64,000 bases of DNA, from contig NZ_JAGYPE020000017.1 in NCBI RefSeq assembly GCF_018343545.2, positions 1-64,000 on the forward strand. The letters run 5' to 3'. The notes beneath the pieces were generated by a model, which saw only the letters and a program-made list of their open reading frames with translations, was not told the DNA's origin and ran no database searches. This DNA comes from Neobacillus citreus (GTDB taxonomy: Bacteria; Bacillota; Bacilli; Bacillales; Cytobacillaceae). Position 1 is the stretch's first letter; each line of letters opens with the position of its first letter. Shown piece after piece: positions 54,018 through 63,157 of the stretch. The position numbers and the translations under genes are program-made.

Positions 54018-54029
54018 AAGAAGACTAAA

Positions 54030-54081
54030 TTAAAAAAATGTGGATAATATTCTTGAAAGACCCTTCGAAATTATCCACATT
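54030..54081 (-). terminator. Terminator of the TRAP-CoA operon
   Basis: AATGTGGATAAT (54037-54048) and ATTATCCACATT (54070-54081) are perfect 12-bp arms. On the minus strand a run of seven T follows (54030-54036). It lies 30 bp past the dctM stop. Confidence 0.88.
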
Positions 54082-54110
54082 AAAGTGTATGAACATTATA
54101 TTTTATACCA

Positions 54111-55391
54111 TTATAGAATACCAATTGCTACTGAAGGGAAAATCCAAACAATAACAAGTACTAGTACAGCAAATAACGCGAATGGTAAGACACTTTTCAT
54201 GATTAATTCTAAAGGTTCTTCGGGCATGATAGATTTGATAGCGAATAGGTTCATCCCCACGGGTGGAGTAATTACAGCAAGTTCCATATTTAATACCATA
54301 ATAATTCCGAACCAAACAGGATCAAATCCCATAGCCATTGCAATCGGAAAAAAGATAGGTGTCGTAATTAATAATATAGAAACCACCTCTAAAAACATAC
54401 CCATAATGATCCAGATGATATTCATAATGAGCAGGACCAGTACTGGACTTACTGATAGTCCAATTAGTACATCTGATAAATACTTTGGAAGACCCACTAA
54501 AGTTAGAGCGGCACCAAAGACGAGTGCGCCAACAACGATGCTCAGAAGCATAGCCGTAGTTTTTACAGATTCCACTAGAACATTCCCTAAGTCCTTAATA
54601 CTTAAATTTTTATGAATAAAGACTGTTAAAACTAAGGCATAAATCACACCAACTGCAGCTGCTTCTGTAGGTGTGTAAATTCCTTTATAAATTCCACCAA
54701 GAACAACCACGGGCAGCAACATATCAGGAAGAGCTTTAAGCGTGTTACGCAGTCGATCACTTGTCGAATGAGATGAATCAATATTGAGACCCCGAGGTGC
54801 TTTCATTGCCGTCCAAACGGAAAGAATGAAAGCTAAAATTAATCCAGGAATAATACCCGCCATAAATAGCTTTCCCGGTGATGTATTAGTCAATGATGCA
54901 TAAAGAATAAGCGGAATACTAGGCGGGATAAGGATACCTAAAGAACCACCGATAGCCGAAAGACCATAGGTAAGTCCCTTGGAATATTTTTGTTTTTTCA
55001 TTTCAGGAATAGCAATTTTTCCAATTGTCAGTACGGAAGTCATACTCGATCCAACAATGGCAGCAAAAAAGGTATAAGCTGCAACAGTAGCAACACCGGT
55101 TCCACCACGAACTCGGTGCAACCATGAATTAGCTACCCAAAATATACGTTCTCCACTTTTACCCTGATATAAAATCTCCCCCATCAGAATGTATAGTGGG
55201 ATGGCTACAAAAACAAATTCAGATAATGACTTGTATAGAGTCATAGGCACTTGAATTATAAATTGATCGCCTACCGTGAAGAGAATCGTTAACAAACCGG
55301 ACAGTCCTAGTGAAAACCCAATAGGTACACCTAAGATTAAACAAATCAGTAGAACAGCTAGCAATATAAGTATCGATGTTAAAGATATCAT
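54111..55391 (-). CDS. dctM: TRAP transporter large permease subunit
   Basis: About 426 aa with some 11-12 membrane segments. Family markers are LILGVPIGFSLGLSGL, GEILYQGKSGERIF, GGSLGILIPPSIPLILYASLT and FGIIMVLNMELAVITPPVGMNLF. With DctQ and DctP it forms a Na+-driven carboxylate uptake system. The ATG at 55391 is 1 nt after the dctQ TAA, with AAAGGGG upstream. Last gene of the operon. Confidence 0.95.
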   Translation of the reverse strand: MISLTSILILLAVLLICLILGVPIGFSLGLSGLLTILFTVGDQFIIQVPMTLYKSLSEFVFVAIPLYILMGEILYQGKSGERIFWVANSWLHRVRGGTGVATVAAYTFFAAIVGSSMTSVLTIGKIAIPEMKKQKYSKGLTYGLSAIGGSLGILIPPSIPLILYASLTNTSPGKLFMAGIIPGLILAFILSVWTAMKAPRGLNIDSSHSTSDRLRNTLKALPDMLLPVVVLGGIYKGIYTPTEAAAVGVIYALVLTVFIHKNLSIKDLGNVLVESVKTTAMLLSIVVGALVFGAALTLVGLPKYLSDVLIGLSVSPVLVLLIMNIIWIIMGMFLEVVSILLITTPIFFPIAMAMGFDPVWFGIIMVLNMELAVITPPVGMNLFAIKSIMPEEPLELIMKSVLPFALFAVLVLVIVWIFPSVAIGIL

Positions 55392-55392
55392 T

Positions 55393-55899
55393 TTATACAC
55401 CCCTTTCCGTTTTAAGCTGTTCTGGCATCCAGGCTTGGATTACTGAACATACCGCTGCAATTACAAGAAGAACCCCACCAATACAGATAAATGAATAGGG
55501 TATCCATAAAGGGATTTCAAGGAGGGTAGGTGACCCCATACCTAATCTAAAAGCATTTTTGGTATATTGATATCCGTACACTACAAGTACAATGGAGTAA
55601 GGAAGTATTAGAAATGCTGAAAAGGCTTCCAAAATTTTTCGTGGAGTCCCCTTCAATCTTTCAATTAAAAACGTTACACGCAACTGCTTTCCTTCCATTT
55701 GAATACAACCCATTGTGAAAAACACAATAAATTGTAAAATATAGGTTGAAACTTCATTTGCCCAGATTGTAGGAGAATTAAAAATATACCTTGCTACTAC
55801 ATCATAAAAAATAGAAATAGCTAAAATTGCCATTAAAGATGCTGAAATATAGACGCAAGTATGTTGAACCTTATAGATCATTTTTAAGAATATATGCAT
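55393..55899 (-). CDS. dctQ: TRAP transporter small permease subunit
   Basis: 168 aa with four membrane segments, the DctQ pattern. The segments DVVARYIFNSPTIWANEVSTY and VRYxF-like positions are characteristic of the family. It couples translation to dctM. A strong hairpin in the dctP-dctQ gap may lower its expression relative to dctP. Confidence 0.92.
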   Translation of the reverse strand: MHIFLKMIYKVQHTCVYISASLMAILAISIFYDVVARYIFNSPTIWANEVSTYILQFIVFFTMGCIQMEGKQLRVTFLIERLKGTPRKILEAFSAFLILPYSIVLVVYGYQYTKNAFRLGMGSPTLLEIPLWIPYSFICIGGVLLVIAAVCSVIQAWMPEQLKTERGV

Positions 55900-55929
55900 T
55901 TGCTTTTCACCCTCCTTGTTTAAAGTTTT

Positions 55930-55957
55930 GGTACGGGAGGATCCATCCTCCCGTACC
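55930..55957. promoter_or_regulatory. Intercistronic hairpin between dctP and dctQ
   Basis: GGTACGGGAGG (55930-55940) and CCTCCCGTACC (55947-55957) pair perfectly around ATCCAT. No T-run follows on the operon strand, so this is not a full terminator. It resembles stems that protect the upstream mRNA of a binding-protein gene from 3' decay. Confidence 0.65.
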
Positions 55958-55993
55958 TATTATTCAATGAATGTAGCAATTTACTGATTCGTG

Positions 55994-57034
55994 TTAATTT
56001 GCCTTTTGAGCTGCATCATATAGCTGTTTCCCCATATCTCCTGATTTTTTTAAATAATAATCATAACGGCCCTTTACTGAATCTACCCATTTCTTCCGAT
56101 CTTCCGCAGATGGTTTATAAAGCTCCAATCCCTTAGCTGAAAGTTTTTGTAGATACTCTTCAGCATCACTTTTAGCCTTTTCGCGAGAAGCTTTCTGCGC
56201 TGTCTCGGAAGCTTTTAGCACTGCATTTTGTACATCCTCTGGAAGCTTATTCCACCAATCCATATTTACAACCGACTGGAAGGGAAGGTAATGTATTTGC
56301 ATATCAGTCCCATATTTTGTTACCTCGGTAAGTCCCCGGTCTACAACAGATGATGGTCCAGTTGAGTATCCATCTATGGTCCCTTGCTGCATGGCCTGAT
56401 AAACTTCTTGGGAACTCATACTAACGGGCGATGCCCCTATTTCTTCTAACATAAGGGCGTTCCCTTTGCCAAATGCCCTCATTTTTAATCCCTTTAGATT
56501 TTCAGGTAACTTTATTGTCTTATTCGCATATAATTCCACCGTTCCGTATTGTGCAAAGCCAATCATTTTCATGTTATACTTTTCTAACTGCTTACCAAAT
56601 AGTTTTCCATATTCCCCATCCTCAGCTGCCCACTCTGCTTCCCATGAATCAAATAGGAAAGGTAAGTCAACAATACGCAGAGGCTCTGCATCTTCCCCTG
56701 CAAGAAAACCAACGTTTAATTGTCCAATTTCAACCGCTCCGTTACTTACCGCATCTGGTAATTGCTGGTCATTATATAACTGACCGTTTGGAAAGGTTTG
56801 AGGATTCAATTTAATAGAGGTATTTGCTGTATTTTTCTTAATTTCCTTTGCTAGCTCTTCAAAATAAATCCCTGTAGAATGTTCGGCTGGCAAATTATAA
56901 GAAATTCGTACATCCATCTCTTTTTGTGCGTCCCCATTTTGTTTTGAAGAGGTTTCCGAGGATTTACCGCATCCTGCAAGGATGAGAAGCAAAATCGTAC
57001 CAATTAGTATACTTTTATTCCAAAATTTAATCAT
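55994..57034 (-). CDS. dctP: TRAP transporter solute-binding lipoprotein
   Basis: 346 aa. Signal peptide with lipobox ILAGC (Cys about residue 22). The mature protein has the DctP fold: IRIVDLPFLF (seen as LRIVDLPFLFDSWEA), the Arg motif LKGLKMRAFG and the QGTIDGYSTGPSSV segment. It captures a carboxylate, likely the substrate activated by the CoA-transferase of the operon. Expressed upstream of dctQM; the stem-loop after it may raise its level. Confidence 0.93.
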   Translation of the reverse strand: MIKFWNKSILIGTILLLILAGCGKSSETSSKQNGDAQKEMDVRISYNLPAEHSTGIYFEELAKEIKKNTANTSIKLNPQTFPNGQLYNDQQLPDAVSNGAVEIGQLNVGFLAGEDAEPLRIVDLPFLFDSWEAEWAAEDGEYGKLFGKQLEKYNMKMIGFAQYGTVELYANKTIKLPENLKGLKMRAFGKGNALMLEEIGASPVSMSSQEVYQAMQQGTIDGYSTGPSSVVDRGLTEVTKYGTDMQIHYLPFQSVVNMDWWNKLPEDVQNAVLKASETAQKASREKAKSDAEEYLQKLSAKGLELYKPSAEDRKKWVDSVKGRYDYYLKKSGDMGKQLYDAAQKAN

Positions 57035-57045
57035 ATTGAGCCTCC

Positions 57046-58464
57046 CTATTTTTTATTAATTAAATGAAATTCACGCAACTCTCTCAACCAGCTACCAAAT
57101 TTATCATAATCCTCTATTAATAAACCTTTATTAAATAGGTTGCTAGCCCTTTCACCCAGATAAGCGGAATTATCTATACCTGATTTCTTTATCCAATGAG
57201 CGATACAGTCCTGCCATTTCAAACGAAGATCCTCTTGACTTAACGGGCTTTCCTTAGACCCTGGTGTAAGCAAAATGTCTTTTTTCAATATTCCATTCTT
57301 CGTTGTGACAAGAATCTGGATTGGATTTTTTTCTAAATCATGCCCTAGAAGTATCTCACCTTCCTCCTCGATGGCTTTAACCTGTGGTAAAAGTTGTTGA
57401 ATTTCAGGCGTTTGTACATGATCATCTTCAAACGTAGATAATCCTACATGACCATCTCTGATTGCAGCTAAAACGGTATATTCAGCACTAAACTTTCCTT
57501 GCAAGCCTGTTTTCGGGAGATGATGTATTAATGCGACCAGCCCGGCTGGCGGCGTTACAATTTTTATTCCCATTACATCACTTAATTCAAGTTGAAACTC
57601 ATCCTTTAGATCCAACGCCCCTTGAATCATTCGATGTGTGAGGTAACAGCATGGGAACTTCTTAATAGAAAGACCTGTTTCTAGTATGCTATACGGTTTT
57701 CCAAACTGAATACCATCTTTTAAATTCACCTTTTCCATTCCACCGCTAAACGAAAAGAAAAAGCCTCTACTTTCAAAAACATCCTGATTTGCGGTTAACC
57801 CTTGTTTAGCTAGCCATGCTGCTTGAAGACCATGTGAACTAGCTAGTCCTACATGGAACGGTTTAGTCATCGTACCAAAGTTTTTCTGCAACCCTCCGGA
57901 CATCGAGCAGGCGATTCCAATTGCATAGGCAATCTGATCACGATTTAAATTCATGAGGTAGGCACAAGCAGCCGCGGCTCCAATGGTCCCAAGCGTATCT
58001 GTAGCATGCCATCCTAAGTCATAATGCCTGTGCCCCATGACAAGTCCTAACTTTATCATTACTTCAGTTCCGATAGCATAAGCAGTTATGACATCTTTAC
58101 TAGAACACTGTAGATGCTCTGCAAGCGGAATGACTGCTGATAGAATTGCTGCACTTGGATGAGCAAGGATACTTGGAGATACATCATCATAGTCTAAGGC
58201 GTGACTCGCTGTCCCATTAATAAGCGCCGCATATTCCAATTCCGTAAAACTTGGTTCTCCAAGAAGCGATGCTTTTTTAGATGGATTCTCTGACATGTAT
58301 CCACGCTTTACAATCTGAACAACGGGTTCATTCCATCCCGCCACGGCAACACCAACCGTGTCCAAAATGGCATATTTTGCTTGTAGTATCAATTTTTCCG
58401 GCAATTGTTGATAATGACAAGTTGTTATATATTCTACTAATCTATCCATTAAGGAGGATCTCAT
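57046..58464 (-). CDS. MmgE/PrpD-family protein
   Basis: 472 aa. N-terminal ILDTVGVAVAGWNEP and HALDYDD with the conserved His-Asp pattern, then GYDxxxRHYDLGWHATDTLGTIGAAAA-like region (seen as GHRHYDLGWHATDTLGTIG) are the family signatures. Members include 2-methylcitrate dehydratase and cis-aconitate decarboxylase; many have unknown reactions. Located between dctP and the enoyl-CoA hydratase gene, with 11-12-bp gaps. Probably acts on the free acid (dehydration or decarboxylation), but this is inference. Confidence 0.85.
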   Translation of the reverse strand: MRSSLMDRLVEYITTCHYQQLPEKLILQAKYAILDTVGVAVAGWNEPVVQIVKRGYMSENPSKKASLLGEPSFTELEYAALINGTASHALDYDDVSPSILAHPSAAILSAVIPLAEHLQCSSKDVITAYAIGTEVMIKLGLVMGHRHYDLGWHATDTLGTIGAAAACAYLMNLNRDQIAYAIGIACSMSGGLQKNFGTMTKPFHVGLASSHGLQAAWLAKQGLTANQDVFESRGFFFSFSGGMEKVNLKDGIQFGKPYSILETGLSIKKFPCCYLTHRMIQGALDLKDEFQLELSDVMGIKIVTPPAGLVALIHHLPKTGLQGKFSAEYTVLAAIRDGHVGLSTFEDDHVQTPEIQQLLPQVKAIEEEGEILLGHDLEKNPIQILVTTKNGILKKDILLTPGSKESPLSQEDLRLKWQDCIAHWIKKSGIDNSAYLGERASNLFNKGLLIEDYDKFGSWLRELREFHLINKK

Positions 58465-58476
58465 TAATCAACACTC

Positions 58477-59262
58477 CTATCTGTTTTTCCATTTTGGTTT
58501 TCTTTTTTCATTAAATGCTGCTATCCCTTCTAACCTATCCTCGGTTGGAACCAACACATTATAAGCAGCAATATCAAGAGCATAACCGGTATGGAAATCT
58601 ACTTCAGTTCCTCTATTCATGGCCATTTTTGCCATTTTTATAGATAATGGGGCACTTTCAGCAATTTTATCAGCCAGTTCTAGCGCCGTTTTCATAGCTT
58701 CCCCTTTTGAAACAACACGATTGACTAAACCCCATTCATAGGCAAGATAAGCGTCAATTTGCCGGCCTGTAAAAATCATTTCCTTAGCTCTTCGAATTCC
58801 TATGCTTCTTGGCAAGTTTTGCAATCCCCCTCCGCCTGGCATAATACCTCTGGTTGTTTCAGTCAGAGCGAATTTAGCCGTTTCAGAAGCGATAATAAAA
58901 TCACTCATAAGCGCTATTTCACATCCACCCGCAAATGCATAACCCTCCACTGCCGTTATCACTGGGATTGGAAAATCTCTAACGCATAGGAACAATTCTT
59001 CTATTAAATGATGCTGCTTCTTCCAATCTTCATCTGACATGCCATTTCTTTCTTTTAAATCCCCACCTGAACAGAAAGCCTTTTCCCCTGCTCCGGTTAA
59101 AACAATACATCTTAGATCCTCATTAAGTGATTGTTCTCTAAAAAGTTGCAGTAACTCCTTAAAAAGCTGTGTATTTAATGCATTCATAACCTCAGGTCTA
59201 TTAAGTGTAACGATCAAAATTTCATTTGCTGCTCCCTTATATTCTATTAGAAGGTCACTCAT
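58477..59262 (-). CDS. Enoyl-CoA hydratase/isomerase family protein
   Basis: 261 aa crotonase. It has GAGEKAFCSGGDLKERNG, the AVEGYAFAGGCEIALMSDFIIA oxyanion region and EIxxGIMPGGGGLQNLPRSIG (seen as ETTRGIMPGGGGLQNLPR) with a candidate catalytic Glu. Similar in layout to methylglutaconyl-CoA hydratases. In the operon it would hydrate the product of the acyl-CoA dehydrogenase. The precise substrate is unproved. Confidence 0.9.
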   Translation of the reverse strand: MSDLLIEYKGAANEILIVTLNRPEVMNALNTQLFKELLQLFREQSLNEDLRCIVLTGAGEKAFCSGGDLKERNGMSDEDWKKQHHLIEELFLCVRDFPIPVITAVEGYAFAGGCEIALMSDFIIASETAKFALTETTRGIMPGGGGLQNLPRSIGIRRAKEMIFTGRQIDAYLAYEWGLVNRVVSKGEAMKTALELADKIAESAPLSIKMAKMAMNRGTEVDFHTGYALDIAAYNVLVPTEDRLEGIAAFNEKRKPKWKNR

Positions 59263-59289
59263 TCTATTTTTTCTCCTTTTCCACCAATA

Positions 59290-60465
59290 TTAATAAGATC
59301 TTGGTAATTTCAAACTATGCTCAGCGATATAACTCAATACTAGGTTATTGGAGATTGGGGCCGTACGGAATAAACGAGTTTCTCTCCATTTCCGTTCAAT
59401 ATGATATTCTTCCGTTACACCGTATCCACCAAATGTAGTCATCGTTACGTCTCCAGCTTCCCAGGATGCCTCTGATGCCAAATATTTAGCCATATTCGCT
59501 TCCTCTCCGCAAGGAAGTCCGTTATCAAACTTTGATGCTGCTTTAAAATTCATCGTTTCAGCTGCTTGGACAGCCATGTAAGCTTTCGCAATAGGGAACT
59601 GGATACCCTGATTTTTCCCAATAGGACGATCAAAAACGACTCGTTCATTTGCATATCTTACTGCCTGTTCTATGAACCACTTTCCATCCCCTATGCATTC
59701 ACTAGCAACTAAAATTCTCTCTGCATTAATTCCATCTAGTAAGTAGTAGAACCCTTTTCCCTCCTCGCCTACTAAACAGTTCTCGGGTACTTCCAAATCA
59801 TTTATAAAAAGTATATTTGTCTCATGATTTATCATGGTCTTGATCGGTTTAGCCTCAATTGCACTTCCTACTTTTCTTAAGTCAATTAAAAAAAGACTCA
59901 TCCCGTCAATTTTCCTTTTTACTTGTTCTAATGGTGTTGTCCGTGCAAGCAATAAAATCATGTCCGAATGCTGATAACGAGAAATAAAGATTTTTTGCCC
60001 ATTAATGACATATCCATTATCTGTTTTTCTCGCAAACGTTTTAATCTTAGTTGTATCCGAACCAGCATCGGGTTCTGTGATACCGAAGGCCTGTAAACGC
60101 AGGGTTCCGTTTGCAATTAACGGTAAATACTTTTCCTTTTGTTCCTTACTTCCATGCCTGAGAACAGAGCCCATAGTATACATTTGCGCATGACAAGCCG
60201 CTCCGAGGCCGCCTGAACGATTAATCTCCTCTAATACAATCGCTGCCTCTGTCATACCCAAACCAGCCCCGCCATATTCCTCTGGAATAAGTATTCCTAA
60301 CCATCCTGCTTCGCTCATTGATCTTACAAATTCCTCTGGATACGCACCCTCTTTATCACAATTGCTCCAATAGTTCAAATCAAATCGTGAACATAAAGAC
60401 CTCACACCTGAACGAATCTCATTCTGTAAGTCATTAAATTCAAAGTTCACCTTAAATCCTCCCAT
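59290..60465 (-). CDS. Acyl-CoA dehydrogenase
   Basis: 391 aa. Family motifs include the FAD/substrate segments LQAFGITEPDAGSDTTKIKT and KIFISRYQHSDMILLLART, the EGKGFYYLLDGINAERILVA helix, and a C-terminal GGYGVTEEYHIERKWRETRL. A Glu lies in the stretch GYGVTEEYHIER, where short-branched-chain members place or approach the base. It would oxidise an acyl-CoA formed by the CoA-transferase; electrons probably go to ETF. Confidence 0.93.
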   Translation of the reverse strand: MGGFKVNFEFNDLQNEIRSGVRSLCSRFDLNYWSNCDKEGAYPEEFVRSMSEAGWLGILIPEEYGGAGLGMTEAAIVLEEINRSGGLGAACHAQMYTMGSVLRHGSKEQKEKYLPLIANGTLRLQAFGITEPDAGSDTTKIKTFARKTDNGYVINGQKIFISRYQHSDMILLLARTTPLEQVKRKIDGMSLFLIDLRKVGSAIEAKPIKTMINHETNILFINDLEVPENCLVGEEGKGFYYLLDGINAERILVASECIGDGKWFIEQAVRYANERVVFDRPIGKNQGIQFPIAKAYMAVQAAETMNFKAASKFDNGLPCGEEANMAKYLASEASWEAGDVTMTTFGGYGVTEEYHIERKWRETRLFRTAPISNNLVLSYIAEHSLKLPRSY

Positions 60466-60493
60466 TCTTAATATAAAATATTAAATAATGAAT

Positions 60494-61426
60494 CTATCTT
60501 CGTAAAAGTCCTCCTCTTAAAAGATGCCCTGGCAGTGAATGACCAACGATCATTTCTGCCGCGGAAACGTTTTCAATTAATAAATCAAGATTGATCCCTG
60601 TGCCGATTCCTAGTTCCATACACATAAAGACAAAATCTTCTGTGGCAATATTTCCTGCGGCACCTTTGACTGCCGCAAATGGACAGCCGCCTAACCCGCC
60701 AAGTGCGGTTTCAAATTCATTCACTCCTTCCTCCATTGCCGCATAAGCATTGGCCATTCCAAGACCACGTGTATCATGAAGGTGCAAAAGAATCTTAATT
60801 TGCGGCCATTCATTTCTAATCGTATAGATCATATTTTTTATTTGTTGCGGGTTCGCCCACCCCATGGTATCAGCCAACTTAAATTTTTGGATTGTTTCCC
60901 CATTTTCCTCTGCCATTTGGATCGTTTGCCTTAGAATATCCAATATTTTCTGTTGTTCTATATCCCCTTCAAAATTACAGCCAAATGCTGCCATAACTGC
61001 AATCTGTTCTACCGGAATTTTATATTCCTTATATGCTTGAATCCAGGAAGGAATAGTTGATAAGGTTTCTTTAATGTCTTTATTCGTATTCCTTTTTGAG
61101 AACGTATTACTTGCCGTAAGCATTAACACTCCATCCAATGTCACATTGTTCTGATATGCCCTATGTAATCCCTTTATATTAAGATATACAGTCCTATACG
61201 ATACCCCTTCTTTCCTTTTTATTTGGGATAATACTTCTTCTGCATCTGCCATTTGGGGTACCCATTTTGGGCTAACAAAGGAAGTTACTTCGATGCTAGT
61301 GAGTCCGGTTTCGGTTAGACCGTTGATCAAATTCACTTTATCACTAGTGGAAATAGGGCCATCTTCTATCTGGAATCCCTCTCGGGGGCCAACTTCATAA
61401 ATAATGACACTTTTAGGTAATCCCAC
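60494..61426 (-). CDS. HMG-CoA lyase-like enzyme
   Basis: 310 aa TIM-barrel of the DRE metallolyase superfamily. It has EVGPREGFQIEDG (the substrate-binding Arg in GPRxG), the LxLHxHDTRGLG metal-binding segment (seen as ILLHLHDTRGLGMANAYAA) and GGLGGCPFAAVKGAAGNIATED, which contains the active-site Cys. These are the signatures of hydroxymethylglutaryl-CoA lyase (acetyl-CoA plus acetoacetate from HMG-CoA). The related citramalyl- or HMG-type substrates cannot be separated by eye. Confidence 0.88.
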   Translation of the reverse strand: MGLPKSVIIYEVGPREGFQIEDGPISTSDKVNLINGLTETGLTSIEVTSFVSPKWVPQMADAEEVLSQIKRKEGVSYRTVYLNIKGLHRAYQNNVTLDGVLMLTASNTFSKRNTNKDIKETLSTIPSWIQAYKEYKIPVEQIAVMAAFGCNFEGDIEQQKILDILRQTIQMAEENGETIQKFKLADTMGWANPQQIKNMIYTIRNEWPQIKILLHLHDTRGLGMANAYAAMEEGVNEFETALGGLGGCPFAAVKGAAGNIATEDFVFMCMELGIGTGINLDLLIENVSAAEMIVGHSLPGHLLRGGLLRR

Positions 61427-61441
61427 TTTTTATTCTCCTCC

Positions 61442-62635
61442 CTACCCTCCAACAACTTTTTCAGTTTTAAGTAATTCAATTTCTTCTGAATTGTATCCAG
61501 CTTCCTTTAAAATCTCTACGGTATGTTCACCAAGCAAAGGTGGCGGCAAACGGAAAGTACTTCTTTGATTATTAATGCGGATAGGTAGATCAATTATTTT
61601 AAAATTTGAAATTCTGAATCCATCTATTTTCTTTATTATTTCTAATGAATTAATTTGTTCGTCTTCATATACATCGTTAGTCGAGTTAATAGGACTACAA
61701 GGGACATTTGCTTGTTGGAGAATTTTGATTATAGTTGTAGTATTAAACCCAAGGCAGCGCTCTTCTATGGTCTGATGCAATTCTTTACGATATGCAACTC
61801 TATTTTTATTACTTTCAAATCTCGGATCATTTAATAGCTCAGGTATACCAAGGGCATGGCATAAAGATGAAAAGAGTCGATTGTTACCAGCGGCTATAAT
61901 AACCCAGCTATCCTTAGTTCGAAAAGCCTCATATGGAGCTACCATGGCCGTACCAGTACCTAACTTCTCAGGAACCTTTCTCGTAGCCATATAGTTCGTC
62001 AAAGGTAAGTTCATCCATCCTAATCCTGTTTCTAGCAAACTCGCTCCAACTACACAACCTTTACCCGTATTAGAACGATTGATAATCGCAGAAAGAATGC
62101 CGGTAAGTGCCCACATACCAGTTGCCATGTCAATAAGAGAAACCCCAACTCGAGCAGGATCATCACCGGGGTTCCCAGTAACACTCATAATTCCCGTATA
62201 AGCTTGAATAAGAGGATCATAACCTGGATATTCCCGTAATGGACCTGATTCACCAAATGCACTGATTGCGGAATAAATTATTGAAGGGTTAATTTTTGCT
62301 AGTTGTTCATATCCTAATCCACGCTTCTCGGCGCTGCCTGGCTTTAAACTGTGAATGAATACATCTGCATGTTCCACTAATTTTTTTATGACTTCCTGAC
62401 CTTTTGAATCATCTGCATCTATACAAATACTTTTTTTATTTCTGTTGAATGCAAGAAAAGCGGTCGCTTCATCCTCCCATGAAGGGGAATTCCATTGTCT
62501 AGTATCATCTCCGGTACCTGGACGTTCAATTTTTATGATCGTTGCTCCAAGGTCTCCCAATAACTGGGTACAATAAGGTCCTGCAACATTTTGCGTCCAA
62601 TCGATCACCGTAATATTTTTAAGAATGTTTGACAA
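61442..62635 (-). CDS. Family III CoA-transferase (CaiB/BaiF)
   Basis: About 397 aa. The N-terminal VIDWTQNVAGPYCTQLLGDLGATIIKIERP is the usual opening. The nucleophilic Asp lies in SLIDMATGMWALTGILSAI, and GYDPLIQAYTGIMSVTGNP is characteristic. It transfers CoA, often from succinyl-CoA, to a carboxylate. The TTG at 62635, after AAAGGAG, is preferred to an upstream ATG. First gene of the eight-gene operon, so it commits the imported acid to CoA chemistry. Confidence 0.92.
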   Translation of the reverse strand: MSNILKNITVIDWTQNVAGPYCTQLLGDLGATIIKIERPGTGDDTRQWNSPSWEDEATAFLAFNRNKKSICIDADDSKGQEVIKKLVEHADVFIHSLKPGSAEKRGLGYEQLAKINPSIIYSAISAFGESGPLREYPGYDPLIQAYTGIMSVTGNPGDDPARVGVSLIDMATGMWALTGILSAIINRSNTGKGCVVGASLLETGLGWMNLPLTNYMATRKVPEKLGTGTAMVAPYEAFRTKDSWVIIAAGNNRLFSSLCHALGIPELLNDPRFESNKNRVAYRKELHQTIEERCLGFNTTTIIKILQQANVPCSPINSTNDVYEDEQINSLEIIKKIDGFRISNFKIIDLPIRINNQRSTFRLPPPLLGEHTVEILKEAGYNSEEIELLKTEKVVGG

Positions 62636-62922
62636 TGTTTTGCATCTCCTTTCGTTTAATTTACATATCTTTAAATCTAATACAGTTTGTAATTTCACTA
62701 CTTTCTTCCCTATTATTCTGTATTAACTTAATTTCAAACGCGTGTAATTGTTACACTATTTATAACATTCTGAAATATATAAGTCTAAGATATATTTTCT
62801 ATTATCATTATTAAGATTTTCTATAGCTTATATTTAAAAATGTGAAAGTGGATGATCATCACTAGTTTTATTTTTACTACTTTCTCTTATCTTACCTAGT
62901 TTTGAGTTAACATTCGTTTGCA

Positions 62923-62958
62923 TAAAAATAACCTCCGATAAAAAATTATTCGGAGGTT
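62923..62958 (-). terminator. Rho-independent terminator
   Basis: AACCTCCGA (62930-62938) and TCGGAGGTT (62950-62958) form a perfect 9-bp stem, with ATTTTTAT following on the minus strand. No gene obviously owns it; the nearest minus-strand gene upstream stops at 63428. Confidence 0.7.
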
Positions 62959-63092
62959 GAAGAAAAAGTCCTCTACAGTCTCGGTATCAACCTCTCTACA
63001 GACTTGCAGCAGATAAGTGTGAAACTGTGAAGGAATATGTAAAAACTATAATCAATGTAAATCTGCTAATACCCTTGATACAATTGACTTAA

Positions 63093-63157
63093 TGGCGGGA
63101 ATGCGTGGGAATCAAACCTACCAGACCTAGCACGCAAGACTCAAGCTTTTTTGAAGT
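63093..63157 (-). pseudogene. 3'-half tRNA-Sec-like fragment
   Basis: On the minus strand ACTTCAAA (63150-63157), like the UCA anticodon loop of tRNA-Sec, is followed by a long variable-region-like stretch, GGTAGGTTTGATTCCCAC resembling a T arm (with one A-C mismatch) and GCATTCCC-G-CCA as an acceptor 3' strand. No matching 5' half (expected GGGAATGC) is found upstream. It looks like a tRNA 3' end left by an integrated element, or chance similarity. Confidence 0.3.

Noticed and set aside
54040-54615. 191-aa plus-strand open frame opposite dctM
   Set aside because: It is antisense to the dctM C-terminal region and includes the operon terminator; it has no family features.
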